NCBI GenBank assembly: GCA_025965435.1
Contig: JAOPWZ010000116.1
Location: 1 to 64,000 of the forward strand
Direction: 5' to 3'
Length of the DNA stretch: 64,000 bases
Source of the DNA: Aeromicrobium sp.
GTDB taxonomy: Bacteria; Actinomycetota; Actinomycetes; Propionibacteriales; Nocardioidaceae
Part shown: in pieces, positions 10,088 to 24,527 of the stretch
How the letters are laid out: every line of letters begins with the position of its first letter
How positions within the stretch are numbered: position 1 is the stretch's first letter
Notes under the pieces: model-generated
Told to the model about the DNA's origin: nothing
The model's database searches: none
Seen by the model: the letters and a program-made list of their open reading frames with translations, nothing else
Position numbers and translations under genes: made by a program

Positions 10088-10768
10088 GTGATCATCCTCA
10101 TCGCCGCCGTCGCGGCGGCGCTCATCGGCGCCCTGGGCCCGTTGGTCCTGCGCCGGCTGCCGGAGCCCCCCCAGCCCGATGACGACAAGCTGCCGTACGC
10201 GGTGCTGTCGGAGTTCCGCTTCCTCGCCGCAGGTCTCGCGATCTTCGCCGCCGTGCTCGCGGGGATCGTGGCCTGGCGCATCGACGAGACCGAGCTCGTC
10301 CCGGTCTGGGTCGTGCTGGCGGGCGTCGGCTCGTGGCTGTCGTTCATCGACTGGCACACCCGTCTGCTGCCCTTCCTGATCGTCGCCCCGCTGTACGCCG
10401 TGACGCTCCTCCTCGTGGCGATGGGTGCGCTGCTGTTGAACGATCTCGACGTCCTGGTGAACGCGCTGATCTCGAACGTGATCGTGTTCGCGGTCTTCTT
10501 CGCCTGCTACTGGCTCGGACGCCGCTTCTTCGGCGGGGCCTTCGGCTACGGCGACGTCCGGCTCTCCGGTGTGCTGGCCCTCGCGCTCGGCGCGCTGGGC
10601 TCGAGCGAGGTCTTCGTGGGCATGTACGGCGGGTTCATCCTCGGCGCGGTGCTGGGCATCGTGCTGTCGAAGCTCAAGATCGTCGATCCGAAGGAGTATG
10701 CCTTCGGGCCCTACATGGTGATCGGCGCGGTGATCGGTGCCGCGTGGGGCCCGGCGATCTACCGGTGA
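10088..10768 (+). CDS. A24 family prepilin peptidase
   Basis: Multi-TM; aspartyl motifs SFIDWHTRLLP and GYGDVRL; GTG start at 10088. Confidence 0.88.
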   Translation: MIILIAAVAAALIGALGPLVLRRLPEPPQPDDDKLPYAVLSEFRFLAAGLAIFAAVLAGIVAWRIDETELVPVWVVLAGVGSWLSFIDWHTRLLPFLIVAPLYAVTLLLVAMGALLLNDLDVLVNALISNVIVFAVFFACYWLGRRFFGGAFGYGDVRLSGVLALALGALGSSEVFVGMYGGFILGAVLGIVLSKLKIVDPKEYAFGPYMVIGAVIGAAWGPAIYR

Positions 10769-10830
10769 GCCCCACCAAGCTGCGTGGACGCGTGCGGGGC
10801 TGAGCGAGGGGGCATGGGAGAATCGTGCCC

Positions 10831-12009
10831 ATGCTTCGTTGGTTGACCGCTGGTGAGTCCCATGGTCCTGCGCTCGTCGCCGTCCTCGAAGGGCTGCCGG
10901 CCGGTGTGCAGGTGACCAGCAAGGAGATCCAGGCGGCCCTGGCACGTCGACGTCTCGGCTACGGCCGCGGCGCGCGCATGGCCTTCGAGCAGGACGAGCT
11001 CGAGATCGTCGGCGGCCTGCGCCACGGCTCCACGATGGGCAGCCCCATCGCCCTGCGCATCGGCAACAGCGAGTGGCCCAAGTGGGAGCAGGTCATGGCG
11101 GCCGACCCGGTCGACACCGAGATCCTCGACGGGCTCAAGCGCAATGCCCCGCTGACCCGCCCGCGGCCCGGCCACGCCGACCTGGCGGGCATGCAGAAGT
11201 ACGGCTTCGAGGAGGCGCGCCCGGTGCTGGAGCGGGCCAGTGCGCGTGAGACGGCTGCCCGGGTCGCGCTCGGCGAGATCGCGGCGCAGTTCATCCACCA
11301 GGCGACCGGCGCCACGATCGTCTCGCACGTCGTCGAGCTCGGCACCGTCCGCGCACCAGCCGGTGTCATCCCGACCCACGCCGATGTCGAGGCGCTCGAC
11401 GCGGATCCCGTCCGCTGCTTCGACGCCGACACGAGCGCCGCGATGGTGGCCGAGATCGACCTGGCCCACAAGGAGGGCGACACCCTCGGTGGCGTCGTCG
11501 AGGTCGTCGTCGAGGGCCTGCCCCCGGGCCTCGGCTCCTACACGCACTGGGACAAGCGGCTCGACGGCCGCCTGGCCCAGGCGCTCATGGGCATCCAGGC
11601 CATCAAGGGCGTCGAGCTCGGTGACGGCTTCGAGCTCGCGCGCACCCGCGGCTCGCTGGCGCACGACGAGATCGTCCCGACCGCCGACGGCATCCGCCGG
11701 GTGTCCGGCCGGGCCGGCGGCACCGAGGGCGGCATGACGACCGGCGAGATCCTGCGGGTCCGCGCCGCCATGAAGCCCATCGCGACGGTGCCGCGCGCCC
11801 TGCGGACGATCGATGTCGAGACCGGTGAGGAGGCGCGCGCCCACCACCAGCGGTCCGACGTCTGCGCCGTGCCCGCTGCCGGCATCGTCGCCGAGGCCAT
11901 GGTCGCGCTGGTCGTCGCCGACTCCCTGGTCGAGAAGTTCGGTGGTGACTCGGTCGAGGAGACCCGACGCAATGTCGAGGGCTACCTCGCCAACCTGAGG
12001 CTCCGTTGA
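10831..12009 (+). CDS. aroC: Chorismate synthase
   Basis: [61 protein letters not shown]. Confidence 0.97.
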   Translation: MLRWLTAGESHGPALVAVLEGLPAGVQVTSKEIQAALARRRLGYGRGARMAFEQDELEIVGGLRHGSTMGSPIALRIGNSEWPKWEQVMAADPVDTEILDGLKRNAPLTRPRPGHADLAGMQKYGFEEARPVLERASARETAARVALGEIAAQFIHQATGATIVSHVVELGTVRAPAGVIPTHADVEALDADPVRCFDADTSAAMVAEIDLAHKEGDTLGGVVEVVVEGLPPGLGSYTHWDKRLDGRLAQALMGIQAIKGVELGDGFELARTRGSLAHDEIVPTADGIRRVSGRAGGTEGGMTTGEILRVRAAMKPIATVPRALRTIDVETGEEARAHHQRSDVCAVPAAGIVAEAMVALVVADSLVEKFGGDSVEETRRNVEGYLANLRLR

Positions 12010-12515
12010 GTCCGCTGCTCGTCCTGGTGGGGCCTCCCGGCGCCGGCAAGACGACGACGGCGCGCGCGGTCGCCAGGCGACTTGGGACGACCTTCCGCGA
12101 CACCGACCAGGACATCGCGGAGCTGGCCGGCGCGGAGGTGTCGGAGATCTTCATCGACCACGGCGAGCAGCACTTCCGCGAGCTCGAGGAGCAGGCCGTG
12201 GCCACGGCCCTGGTCGAGCACGACGGGGTGCTCGCCCTGGGCGGCGGCGCCGTGCTCAGCGAGAAGTCGCGCCAGCTGCTCACGGGGCACCGGGTCGTCT
12301 TCCTCGACGTCGGCCTGGCGGCCGCCGTCTCCCGTGTCGGCATGAATAGCAACCGGCCGCTCCTGCTCGGCAACGTACGTTCGCAGCTGAAGGGACTCAT
12401 GGACCGCCGACGCCCCCTGTACGACGAGGTCGCCCGTTTCACGGTCGTCACCGACACCCTCCAGCCGGCCGAGGTCGTCGATCGGGTGCTCCAGCTCGTC
12501 GAGGAGGATGCGTGA
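12006..12515 (+). CDS. aroK: Shikimate kinase
   Basis: [45 protein letters not shown] start. Confidence 0.94.
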   Translation: MSPLLVLVGPPGAGKTTTARAVARRLGTTFRDTDQDIAELAGAEVSEIFIDHGEQHFRELEEQAVATALVEHDGVLALGGGAVLSEKSRQLLTGHRVVFLDVGLAAAVSRVGMNSNRPLLLGNVRSQLKGLMDRRRPLYDEVARFTVVTDTLQPAEVVDRVLQLVEEDA

Positions 12516-13606
12516 GCACCCGGCTGACGGTCCCGACCGCGCATCCGTACCAGGTCGTGATCGGCAACGGCGTGCACGACGAGCTGCGGGGCCTGGTCGG
12601 CCTCGGCAGCGGCGTCATGCGCGTCGCGATCATCCACGCCCCGACCATGGCCGACCACGCCCGGCGGCTGCGCGAGCCGCTGCTGGACGACCACCTCGAG
12701 GTGCATCTCATCGAGGTGCCCGACAGCGAGCAGGCCAAGACCGCCGACGTCCTCACGTTCTGCTGGAAGATCCTGGGGGAGGCGGGGTTCACCCGCTCCG
12801 ACGTCATCGTCGGCCTCGGAGGTGGCGCGACCACCGACCTCGCCGGGTTCGTGGCCGCCAGCTGGCTGCGGGGCGTGCGGTTCGTCAACGTGCCGACGAC
12901 GGTGCTCGGCATGGTCGACGCCGCGGTCGGCGGCAAGACCGGCATCAACACCGCCGAGGGCAAGAACCTCGTCGGGGCGTTCCACGAGCCGGTCGGCGTG
13001 CTGTGCGACCTGGACGTGCTGCACGGGCTCCCGGCGCGTGAGCTGCGCAGCGGGATGGCCGAGGTCATCAAGTGCGGATTCATCGCCGACCCGTCGATCC
13101 TCGACCTCGTCGAGGCGGCGCCCGACTCCGTCCGCGACCCGATGTCGCCCATCGTGGCCGAGCTGATCACCAAGGGGATCGCGGTCAAGGCACGGACCGT
13201 CGCCGGCGACCTGCGCGAGACCGGGGCCGACGGCTCGATCGGCCGTGAGGCGCTGAACTACGGGCACACCTTCGGGCACGCTGTCGAGCGCTTCGAGCGG
13301 TACCGTGTCCGTCACGGCGAGGCGATCTCGATCGGCATGGTGTTCGTCGCCGAGCTCGCGCACCGCTCGGGGCTCATCGAGAAGGACCTGCTCGACCGGC
13401 ACCGCGCGATCCTGTCGAGCATGGGTCTGCCCGTGAGGTACCGGCCCGGCATCTGGGAGGCCTTGGCGACCACGATGCGCCTGGACAAGAAGACCCGCGG
13501 CGACCAGCTGCGTTTCGTCGTCCTGGAGTCTCTCGCCCAGCCCGTCATACTCGCCGGGCCGGACGAGTCGCTCCTGCTCGGTGCGTACCAGGCGGTGGCG
13601 TCATGA
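12512..13606 (+). CDS. aroB: 3-dehydroquinate synthase
   Basis: VIVGLGGGATTDLAGFVAASWLRGVRFVNVPTTVLGMVDAAVGGKTGIN, EALNYGHTFGHAVE. Confidence 0.97.
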   Translation: MSTRLTVPTAHPYQVVIGNGVHDELRGLVGLGSGVMRVAIIHAPTMADHARRLREPLLDDHLEVHLIEVPDSEQAKTADVLTFCWKILGEAGFTRSDVIVGLGGGATTDLAGFVAASWLRGVRFVNVPTTVLGMVDAAVGGKTGINTAEGKNLVGAFHEPVGVLCDLDVLHGLPARELRSGMAEVIKCGFIADPSILDLVEAAPDSVRDPMSPIVAELITKGIAVKARTVAGDLRETGADGSIGREALNYGHTFGHAVERFERYRVRHGEAISIGMVFVAELAHRSGLIEKDLLDRHRAILSSMGLPVRYRPGIWEALATTMRLDKKTRGDQLRFVVLESLAQPVILAGPDESLLLGAYQAVAS

Positions 13607-14670
13607 CGACCTCAGCACGTCGTGCGGCCCTGTGCGCGGCCCTGACCGAGCGGGGACTGGCGGGAGTGCTCGTCACGACGCTCGTGAACGTCCGCTACCT
13701 GACCGGGTTCACCGGGTCCAACGGCGCGCTGCTCGTGCCGGTCGAGGGTGAGCCGGTGTTCTTCACCGACGGCCGTTACCGCGACCAGGCCGACGAGGAG
13801 CTGCCGGACGTCGCGCACGTCATCGGCCGCGACCTGCTGACCGGTGCGGCCGAGCGCATGGCATCTGGCCGCTGGGGGCTGGAGACGCACACCCTCAGCG
13901 TCGACGGCCACCACCGGCTGGTGGAGCTCGCGCCGGACGTCGAGCTGGTCGCAGCCGGCCGGGTCGTGGAGGAGCTGCGCGAGGTCAAGGACGAGCCCGA
14001 GATCGAGGCCCTGCGCCGGGCCTGCGACATCTCCACGCAGGCGCTGGAGCAGGTGCTCGCCGGGCCGCTCGTGGGCCGTACCGAGCGCGCGGTCGCCCGT
14101 GACTTGGAGGCGCGGATGCTCGACCTCGGCGCCGAGGCGATCGCGTTCGAGACGATCCTCGCGTGCGGCGACCACACCGCGATCCCTCACCACCACCCGA
14201 CGGACCGGGTGCTGGCGCGCGGCGACCTGCTCAAGATCGACTTCGGGGCACGGGTCGACGGCTACCACGCCGACTGCACCCGCACGGTCGTCCTGGGACC
14301 CGCCGACGACTGGCAGAAGGAGGTCCATGCCGCCGTCCGGGAGTCACAGGCCGCGGGCCTGGAGCTGCTGCGCGAGGGCGTCGCGGTGAGCGCGTCGGAC
14401 GCCGCCGCACGAGGTTCGCTGCAGTCCACGGGGTGGCTCGACGCCTTCACGACGGGCCTGGGCCACGGCGTCGGGCTCGAGATCCATGAGGACCCGTTCA
14501 TCGCGGGCTCACACGCAGGTAAACTGTCCAGTCGCACCGTCCTCACGATGGAACCGGGCATCTACGTGCCGGGTCGTGGGGGAGTGCGCATCGAAGACAC
14601 CGTCCTCGTGACCGCGGGTGCCCCCGAGGTACTCACCACGATGACCAAAGACCTCCTGGAGATCGGCTGA
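13603..14670 (+). CDS. Xaa-Pro aminopeptidase (M24B)
   Basis: [80 protein letters not shown]. Confidence 0.93.
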   Translation: MTTSARRAALCAALTERGLAGVLVTTLVNVRYLTGFTGSNGALLVPVEGEPVFFTDGRYRDQADEELPDVAHVIGRDLLTGAAERMASGRWGLETHTLSVDGHHRLVELAPDVELVAAGRVVEELREVKDEPEIEALRRACDISTQALEQVLAGPLVGRTERAVARDLEARMLDLGAEAIAFETILACGDHTAIPHHHPTDRVLARGDLLKIDFGARVDGYHADCTRTVVLGPADDWQKEVHAAVRESQAAGLELLREGVAVSASDAAARGSLQSTGWLDAFTTGLGHGVGLEIHEDPFIAGSHAGKLSSRTVLTMEPGIYVPGRGGVRIEDTVLVTAGAPEVLTTMTKDLLEIG

Positions 14671-15233
14671 TGGCCACCACGAACGACATCAAGAACGGCA
14701 TGGTCCTCGACCTCGACGGACAGCTCTGGTCCGTCATCTGGTTCCAGCACCACAAGCCCGGCAAGGGTGGGGCCATGGTCAAGACCACGCTCAAGAACAT
14801 CATGAGCGGCAAGACCGTCGACAAGACGTTCAACGCGGGTCTGAAGATCGAGACCGCCAACGTCGACAAGCGCGACTTCACGTACCTGTACCACGACGGC
14901 GACTCGTACGTCTTCATGGACAAGACGACGTACGACCAGCTCAACGTCACCGACGCCGTCGTCGGCGACGCCAAGGACTACATGCTCGACAACCAGGACG
15001 CGATGCTCGCGCTGCACGAGGGTGTGCCGCTGTACATCGAGCTGCCGGCGTCGGTCGAGCTGCTGGTCGAGTACACCGAGCCCGGCCTCCAGGGAGACCG
15101 CTCGAGCGGCGGCACCAAGCCCGCGCGCCTCGAGACCGGCAAGGAGATCCAGGTGCCGCTGTTCATCGTCAACGGCGAGAAGATCAAGGTCGACACCCGC
15201 GACGGCAGCTATCTCGGTCGCGTGTCGTCCTGA
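14670..15233 (+). CDS. efp: Elongation factor P
   Basis: [43 protein letters not shown]. Confidence 0.98.
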   Translation: MATTNDIKNGMVLDLDGQLWSVIWFQHHKPGKGGAMVKTTLKNIMSGKTVDKTFNAGLKIETANVDKRDFTYLYHDGDSYVFMDKTTYDQLNVTDAVVGDAKDYMLDNQDAMLALHEGVPLYIELPASVELLVEYTEPGLQGDRSSGGTKPARLETGKEIQVPLFIVNGEKIKVDTRDGSYLGRVSS

Positions 15234-15643
15234 TGTCAGCCCGGACCAAGTCACGCAAGCGCGCACTCGACATCCTCTTCGAGTCGGAGGCGCAGAGCCT
15301 CCCGCCCGGAGGGACGCTGGCTGACCGGCGGGCCGATGGGGAGTACCCCGTCAACGAGTACGCGGTGATGCTGGTCGAGGGCGTCGTCGCCCACCGCGAT
15401 CGTCTCGACGAGATCATCACGGAGAACGCGAAGGACTGGACGCTGGAGCGCATGCCGGCCGTCGACCGCAACCTGCTGCGCCTCGGCGCGTTCGAGATCC
15501 TCTACGTCGAGGACGTGCCCGATGTCGTCGCCGTGAGCGAGGCCGTGAACCTCGCCGCCGATCTGTCGACCGATGAGTCGCCGTCGTTCGTCAATGGCCT
15601 GCTGAGCCGGATCGTCGAGCTCAAGCCGAGCCTCACGGTCTGA
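15233..15643 (+). CDS. nusB: Transcription antitermination protein NusB
   Basis: [50 protein letters not shown]. Confidence 0.96.
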   Translation: MSARTKSRKRALDILFESEAQSLPPGGTLADRRADGEYPVNEYAVMLVEGVVAHRDRLDEIITENAKDWTLERMPAVDRNLLRLGAFEILYVEDVPDVVAVSEAVNLAADLSTDESPSFVNGLLSRIVELKPSLTV

Positions 15644-15663
15644 GCGCAGCGCCGCCACGCACG

Positions 15664-15703
15664 ATGAGGGTTTGCGGTAGCAGGAGCGACCGCAAACCCT
15701 CAT
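15664..15703. terminator. Perfect 15-bp inverted repeat after nusB (hairpin, no U-tract)
   Basis: ATGAGGGTTTGCGGT - AGCAGGAGCG - ACCGCAAACCCTCAT. Confidence 0.6.
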
Positions 15704-15780
15704 GGTCGGTCGGACGGGCGCGCCGAGCCGCTGCCGGGGAGCAGGAGGCCCGCTGGTAGTCTGGGCGGGTAATCACGACA

Positions 15781-15816
15781 TCCTTTAACGGCCGTCCCGA
15801 GAGGCGGAGAAGGAGG
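15781..15816 (+). promoter_or_regulatory. PyrR-binding-loop-like RNA element overlapping the pyrR Shine-Dalgarno
   Basis: TCCTTTAACGGCCGTCCCGAGAGGCGGAGAAGGAGG; GUCCnGAGAGGC-type core, outer TCCTT pairs with AAGGA inside the SD. Confidence 0.75.
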
Positions 15817-15822
15817 TCAGAC

Positions 15823-16413
15823 ATGGTCGCGTCCGATGACGCCGCACGTGCTGACGCTGCGCACACACCGCTCGATCAGACCGCTCGCACGGTCCTCGAC
15901 GAGCAGGACATCTCCCGGGCGCTGACCCGCATCACGCACGAGATCCTCGAGCGGAACCGTGACTCGTCCGGACTCGTGCTCCTGGGCATCCCGACGCGCG
16001 GAGTGCACCTGGCCCGTCGCATCGCCGAGCGGATGTCCGAGGTCGAGGACCGCACGATCACCGCCGGGGCGCTCGACATCACGATGTACCGCGACGACCT
16101 GAGGCTCAAGCCGGCCCGGGCGCTCGAGCACACCGAGATCCCCGACGACATCGACGGCAAGGTCGTCGTGCTGATCGACGACGTGCTGTTCTCCGGGCGG
16201 ACGATCCGCGCCGCGCTCGACGCGCTCAACGAGCTCGGACGTCCCAAGGCCGTCCAGCTCGCCGTGCTGATCGACCGTGGGCACCGTGAGCTGCCGATCC
16301 GGGCCGACTTCGTCGGCAAGAACCTGCCGACGTCGCTGGTCGAGCGGGTCAAGGTGTCGCTGGTCGAGACCGACGACCTGGACGCCGTCGCGATCCGGGG
16401 GGAGTCGGCATGA
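15823..16413 (+). CDS. pyrR: Bifunctional pyr operon regulator / uracil phosphoribosyltransferase PyrR
   Basis: [57 protein letters not shown]. Confidence 0.97.
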   Translation: MVASDDAARADAAHTPLDQTARTVLDEQDISRALTRITHEILERNRDSSGLVLLGIPTRGVHLARRIAERMSEVEDRTITAGALDITMYRDDLRLKPARALEHTEIPDDIDGKVVVLIDDVLFSGRTIRAALDALNELGRPKAVQLAVLIDRGHRELPIRADFVGKNLPTSLVERVKVSLVETDDLDAVAIRGESA

Positions 16414-17387
16414 TCAAGAACCTCCTGAGCGCCGGCGACCTCGACCGCGCCGACGCGATCCGCATCCTCGACACCGCCGAGGAGCTGCTGGGCGTCGCGA
16501 GCCGTCCGATCAAGAAGCTGCCCACCCTGCGCGGACGCACCGTGGTCAACCTCTTCTTCGAGGACTCGACCCGCACCCGCATCTCGTTCGAGGCGGCCGC
16601 CAAGCGGCTCAGCGCCGACGTCATCAACTTCTCGGCCAAGGGCTCGAGCGTGTCGAAGGGCGAGAGCCTGAAGGACACCGCCCTGACGCTGCAGGCGATG
16701 GGCGCGGACGCCGTCATCATCCGTCACCACTCCTCGGGCGCCCCGCACCGGCTCGCCCAGGCCAAGTGGACCAAGGGTGCGGTCATCAACGCCGGCGACG
16801 GCACGCACGAGCACCCCACCCAGGCGTTGCTCGACGCGTTCACGATGCGCCGGCACCTCACCGGATCGGTGGGGGGCGACCTGCAGGGCAAGAACGTCAC
16901 GATCGTGGGCGACGTGCTCCACAGCCGGGTCGCCCGCTCCAACGCGCTGCTGCTCGACACCCTCGGGGCCAACGTCACGCTGGTCGCCCCGCCGACGCTC
17001 CTGCCGGTCGGCGTGGACCACTGGCCGGTCAAGACGTCGTACGACCTCGACAGCTCGCTGGAGAAGGCCGATGCCGTGATGATGCTGCGTGTGCAGGCCG
17101 AGCGCATGAATGCGTCCTACTTCCCGAGCGCCCGGGAGTACTCCCGCCGCTACGGTCTCGACACCACCCGGCTGAACCGGCTGCCCGACCACGCCATCGT
17201 GATGCACCCCGGACCGATGAACCGAGGCATGGAGATCACCGCCGACGTCGCCGACCACGTCCGGTCGGTCATCGTCGAGCAGGTCACCAACGGCGTCGCG
17301 GTCCGCATGGCCGTCCTGTACCTCCTGCTCGGCGGCGCGGCTGACGAGAGCACGACCGAAGACTCCTCCACAAAGGACCGTGAATGA
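16410..17387 (+). CDS. pyrB: Aspartate carbamoyltransferase catalytic subunit
   Basis: [49 protein letters not shown]. Confidence 0.97.
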   Translation: MIKNLLSAGDLDRADAIRILDTAEELLGVASRPIKKLPTLRGRTVVNLFFEDSTRTRISFEAAAKRLSADVINFSAKGSSVSKGESLKDTALTLQAMGADAVIIRHHSSGAPHRLAQAKWTKGAVINAGDGTHEHPTQALLDAFTMRRHLTGSVGGDLQGKNVTIVGDVLHSRVARSNALLLDTLGANVTLVAPPTLLPVGVDHWPVKTSYDLDSSLEKADAVMMLRVQAERMNASYFPSAREYSRRYGLDTTRLNRLPDHAIVMHPGPMNRGMEITADVADHVRSVIVEQVTNGVAVRMAVLYLLLGGAADESTTEDSSTKDRE

Positions 17388-18679
17388 CCAGCACCGTGAT
17401 CCGGGGAGCGCGCCTCCTCGGTGCAGAGCCCACCGACATCGCCTTCGAGGACGGTGTCATCACCGCGGTCGGTGACGGCGCCACCGGGCACGACGCGATC
17501 GACGGAACCGGTCTCGTCGCGCTGCCCGGTCTCGTCGACCTCCACACGCACGTGCGCGAGCCCGGTCGCGAGGACGCGGAGACGGTGCTCACCGGCTCGA
17601 TGGCGGCCGCGCGCGGCGGATTCACCTGTGTGCACGCGATGGCCAACACCGAGCCCGTCGCGGACACGGCCGGCGTGGTCGAGCAGGTCTGGCGACTCGG
17701 CCGCGAGGGCGGCTACTGCGACGTGCAGCCCGTCGGCGCCGTCACGGTCGGTCTGCAGGGCGCGCAGCTCGCGGAGCTCGGCGCGATGGCCGACTCCGCC
17801 GCCGGTGTCAGGGTCTTCTCCGACGACGGCAAGTGCGTGTCGGACGCCGTGCTGATGCGCCGGGCGCTGGAGTACGTCAAGGCGTTCGACGGCGTCATCG
17901 CGCAGCACGCGCAGGAGCCCCGGCTCACCGAGGGTGCCCAGATGAACGAGGGCCCGCTCTCCGGCGAGCTCGGGCTGGTCGGCTGGCCCGCGGTCGCCGA
18001 GGAGGCGATCATCGCCCGCGACGTGCTGCTGGCCGAGCACGTCGGGTCGCGGCTGCACGTCTGCCACCTCTCGACCCGCGGCTCCGTCGAGATCATCCGA
18101 TGGGCCAAGAGCCGCGGCATCGACGTCACGGCCGAGGTCACGCCGCACCACCTGCTGCTGAGCGACGACCTCGTGCGCAGCTACGACCCGATCTACAAGG
18201 TCAACCCGCCGCTGCGCTCCAACGACGACGTCGAGGCGGTCCGCGAGGGCCTGGCCGACGGCACGATCGACATCGTCGCGACCGACCATGCGCCGCACCC
18301 CATGGAGGACAAGGAGTGCGAGTGGTCGGCGGCCGCCTTCGGCATGCTCGGCCTCGAGACCGCACTGTCGGTCGTCCAGCAGACGATGGTCGACACCGGC
18401 CGCCTGACGTGGGCGCAGGTCGCCGACAAGATGTCGACCAAGCCCGCCTCGATCGGACGCGTCGAGAACCAGGGTCGCCCGCTCGCGGTGGGGGAGCCGG
18501 CCAACATCGTGCTGGTCGATCCCTCGGCGAAGCGCACGATCGACCCCCGCGACACCGCCTCGCTGTCGCGCAACAACCCGTACTCCGGACTCACGCTGCC
18601 GGGCGAGGTCGTGGCGACCTTCCTGCGCGGCAGACCAACCGTCCGTGACCGTGCACTCGTGGAAGGCAGCAACGCATGA
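17384..18679 (+). CDS. pyrC: Dihydroorotase
   Basis: [55 protein letters not shown]. Confidence 0.97.
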   Translation: MTSTVIRGARLLGAEPTDIAFEDGVITAVGDGATGHDAIDGTGLVALPGLVDLHTHVREPGREDAETVLTGSMAAARGGFTCVHAMANTEPVADTAGVVEQVWRLGREGGYCDVQPVGAVTVGLQGAQLAELGAMADSAAGVRVFSDDGKCVSDAVLMRRALEYVKAFDGVIAQHAQEPRLTEGAQMNEGPLSGELGLVGWPAVAEEAIIARDVLLAEHVGSRLHVCHLSTRGSVEIIRWAKSRGIDVTAEVTPHHLLLSDDLVRSYDPIYKVNPPLRSNDDVEAVREGLADGTIDIVATDHAPHPMEDKECEWSAAAFGMLGLETALSVVQQTMVDTGRLTWAQVADKMSTKPASIGRVENQGRPLAVGEPANIVLVDPSAKRTIDPRDTASLSRNNPYSGLTLPGEVVATFLRGRPTVRDRALVEGSNA

Positions 18680-19865
18680 CGAACGACGTTTCGACAGGCT
18701 CGACGGGCGAGGCGATGTTGGTGCTCGAGGACGGCCGCGTGTTCCGCGGCGACTCGTTCGGCGCGATCGGCGAGACGATCGGCGAGATCGTGTTCTCGAC
18801 CGGCATGACCGGCTACCAGGAGACCCTGACCGATCCGTCGTACAAGGGTCAGATCGTGGCCATGACGGCGCCGCACATCGGCAACACGGGCGTCAACGAC
18901 GAGGACTTCGAGTCGCGCCGCATCTGGGTCGACGGCTACATCGTCCGCGATCCCGCCCGGGTCCGCAGCAACTGGCGGTCGAACCGCAGCCTCGACCAGG
19001 AGCTCGCGGCCCAGGGAGTCGTCGGCATCAGCGGCATCGACACGCGCGCACTGACCCGCCACCTGCGCGAGCGCGGTTCCATGCGCGGAGCGGTCAGCTC
19101 GACCAGCACGGACGTCGCCGCGATCCTGGCGCGCGTGCAGGCAGCGCCGTCCATGAAGGGCGCCAACTTCCTGGCCGACGTCACGACCGACACGACGTAC
19201 GTCGTGCCGGCCGTGGGGGAGAAGCGGTTCACGGTCGCCGCGATCGACCTCGGCATCAAGGGGATGACCCCCCGCCGCCTCGCCGAGCGGGGCATGGAGG
19301 TCCACGTCATGCCGGCCACGACGACGTACGACGAGATCGTGGCCCTCGCGCCCGACGGCGTCTTCATGTCCAACGGGCCCGGCGACCCGGCTGCCGCCGA
19401 GCAGGCCGTCGCCCTGCTCAAGCAGGTGCTGGCGGCGAGGATGCCGTACTTCGGCATCTGCCTCGGCAACCAGATCTTCGGCCGTGCGCTCGACCTGGGC
19501 ACCTACAAGCTGGTCTACGGCCACCGAGGCATCAACCAGCCCGTGCAGGACCTCACGACCGGCAAGGTCGAGATCACCTCGCACAACCACGGCTTCGCCG
19601 TCGACGCGCCCACCGAGGGCACGTTCGAGACCCCCTTCGGGCCGGGTCGGGTCACCCACGTGTGCCTGAACGACGACGTCGTCGAGGGACTCGCCCTGCT
19701 CGACCAGGCGGCCTTCAGCGTCCAGTACCACCCCGAGGCGGCCGCCGGCCCGCACGATGCGGCCTACCTCTTCGACCGATTTGTTGATCTGATGCAGGAG
19801 AATTCCGTGGTTTCGACCCTTCGACAGGCTCAGGACAAGCCGAGCTCAACCGACGGGGGTGTCTG

Positions 19866-19866
<1 letters not shown>
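18676..19866 (+). CDS. carA: Carbamoyl-phosphate synthase small subunit
   Basis: [62 protein letters not shown]; repeat-derived N- and C-terminal tails. Confidence 0.97.
18688..18706 (+). repeat. REP-like motif GTTTCGACAGGCTCGACGG inside carA 5' end
   Basis: Shares TTCGACAGGCTC core with copies at 19817 and 59449. Confidence 0.6.
19807..19840 (+). repeat. REP-like motif GTGGTTTCGACCCTTCGACAGGCTCAGGACAAGC inside carA 3' end
   Basis: CCCTTCGACAGGCTCAGG core; translates to [10 protein letters not shown] tail. Confidence 0.75.
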
Positions 19867-23192
<3,326 letters not shown>

Positions 23193-23217
23193 CCCGTCAG
23201 CGGGGAGGTGGGCTGCG

Positions 23218-24033
23218 ATGAGCTTCGGTTCCAGGGCGCGGGTGGCGATGCAGGCCTACGGCCCCGCATGCATCGGGATCGACCCGCATGCCTCGTTGCT
23301 CGAGGCGTGGGGGCTGACCGACGACGTCGAGGGGCTCGACCGGTTCGCGACCATCTGCGTCGAGGCGTTCGCCGGCCAGGTGGCGTTCGTCAAGCCGCAG
23401 TCGGCGTTCTTCGAGCGCTTCGGAGCCAGGGGAGCGGTCGTCCTCGAGCGGACGATCGAGGACCTGCGGCACACCGGCTCGCTGGTGATCCTCGACGTCA
23501 AGCGCGGTGACATCGGCTCGACCGCCCAGGCGTACGCCGACGCGTACCTCGACGACGACGCCCCCATGGCGGCCGACGCGATCACGGTCAGCCCGTTCCT
23601 GGGCTTCGGATCGCTCGATCCCTTCTTCGACGTCGCGGAGAAGAACGACGCCGGCGTGTTCGTGCTGGCCCTGACCTCCAACCCGGAGGGACCCGAGGTC
23701 CAGCACGCGCGCGCCGGGGACCGCAGCGTCGCGGGCAGCGTCCTGTCGCAGCTGGCCGGCCTCAACGCCGGCGCCACCCCGATGGGCTCGTACGGGGCCG
23801 TGGTGGGTGCCACGATCGGCAGCGCCACGGAGGACCTCGCGATCAACGGGCCGATCCTCGTGCCCGGCTTCGGTGCGCAAGGCGGCACGGTCGACGACAT
23901 CCGGCGCCTGTTCGGCGGCGTCATCGACAACGTGATCCCGTCGACGTCGCGGGGCGTCCTCGCAGCGGGTCCTGACGTGACGGCGCTGCGCGAGGCTGCG
24001 TCGCGCGTCAACGCCGAACTTGTAGGGTCGTGA
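23218..24033 (+). CDS. pyrF: Orotidine 5'-phosphate decarboxylase (bacterial subfamily 2 type)
   Basis: CIGIDPHASLLEAWG, VAFVKPQSAFFERFG, LVILDVKRGDIGSTAQAYA. Confidence 0.95.
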   Translation: MSFGSRARVAMQAYGPACIGIDPHASLLEAWGLTDDVEGLDRFATICVEAFAGQVAFVKPQSAFFERFGARGAVVLERTIEDLRHTGSLVILDVKRGDIGSTAQAYADAYLDDDAPMAADAITVSPFLGFGSLDPFFDVAEKNDAGVFVLALTSNPEGPEVQHARAGDRSVAGSVLSQLAGLNAGATPMGSYGAVVGATIGSATEDLAINGPILVPGFGAQGGTVDDIRRLFGGVIDNVIPSTSRGVLAAGPDVTALREAASRVNAELVGS

Positions 24034-24067
24034 CTCCCAGCATGGCCGTTGATCGAGGAGACATCGA

Positions 24068-24496
24068 ATGAACAAGACCGCTGCGGTGCTGGTCACCGCT
24101 GTCGTGTCGATGACCGTGCTGGCGGGCTGCAGTGGCGAGGACCCCTACTGTGCGGCGGTCAAGGAGCAGAAGTCGGTGCTCGACTCGTTCGGCAAGAAGC
24201 GCACCGATGCGAGCTTCGCGACCTACGCCAAGGCGGTGCGGGCCATCACCTCGACCGCGCCCGACACGATCAAGGACGACTGGGCGAAGCTCGGCAGCGT
24301 GACCGACGGTGTCGTCAAGGCCCACCAGAAGGCCGGCATCAAGCTCGAGGACATGACTCCCGAGAACCTGCAGAAGGTCGACAGCGACGACCTCAAGACG
24401 CTCAACGCCGCGTACGAGAAGTTCAACGGCACGACCACGCAGCGGACGGCGGTCGTCAAGGACGTCAAGACCGCGTGCGACATCACCCTGAAATGA
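24068..24496 (+). CDS. Small putative lipoprotein
   Basis: MNKTAAVLVTAVVSMTVLAGCSGEDPYC: lipobox LAGC; no domain recognised. Confidence 0.75.
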   Translation: MNKTAAVLVTAVVSMTVLAGCSGEDPYCAAVKEQKSVLDSFGKKRTDASFATYAKAVRAITSTAPDTIKDDWAKLGSVTDGVVKAHQKAGIKLEDMTPENLQKVDSDDLKTLNAAYEKFNGTTTQRTAVVKDVKTACDITLK

Positions 24497-24527
24497 CCCA
24501 TCGCACGCTCCCAGAGAGGTGACCCGA

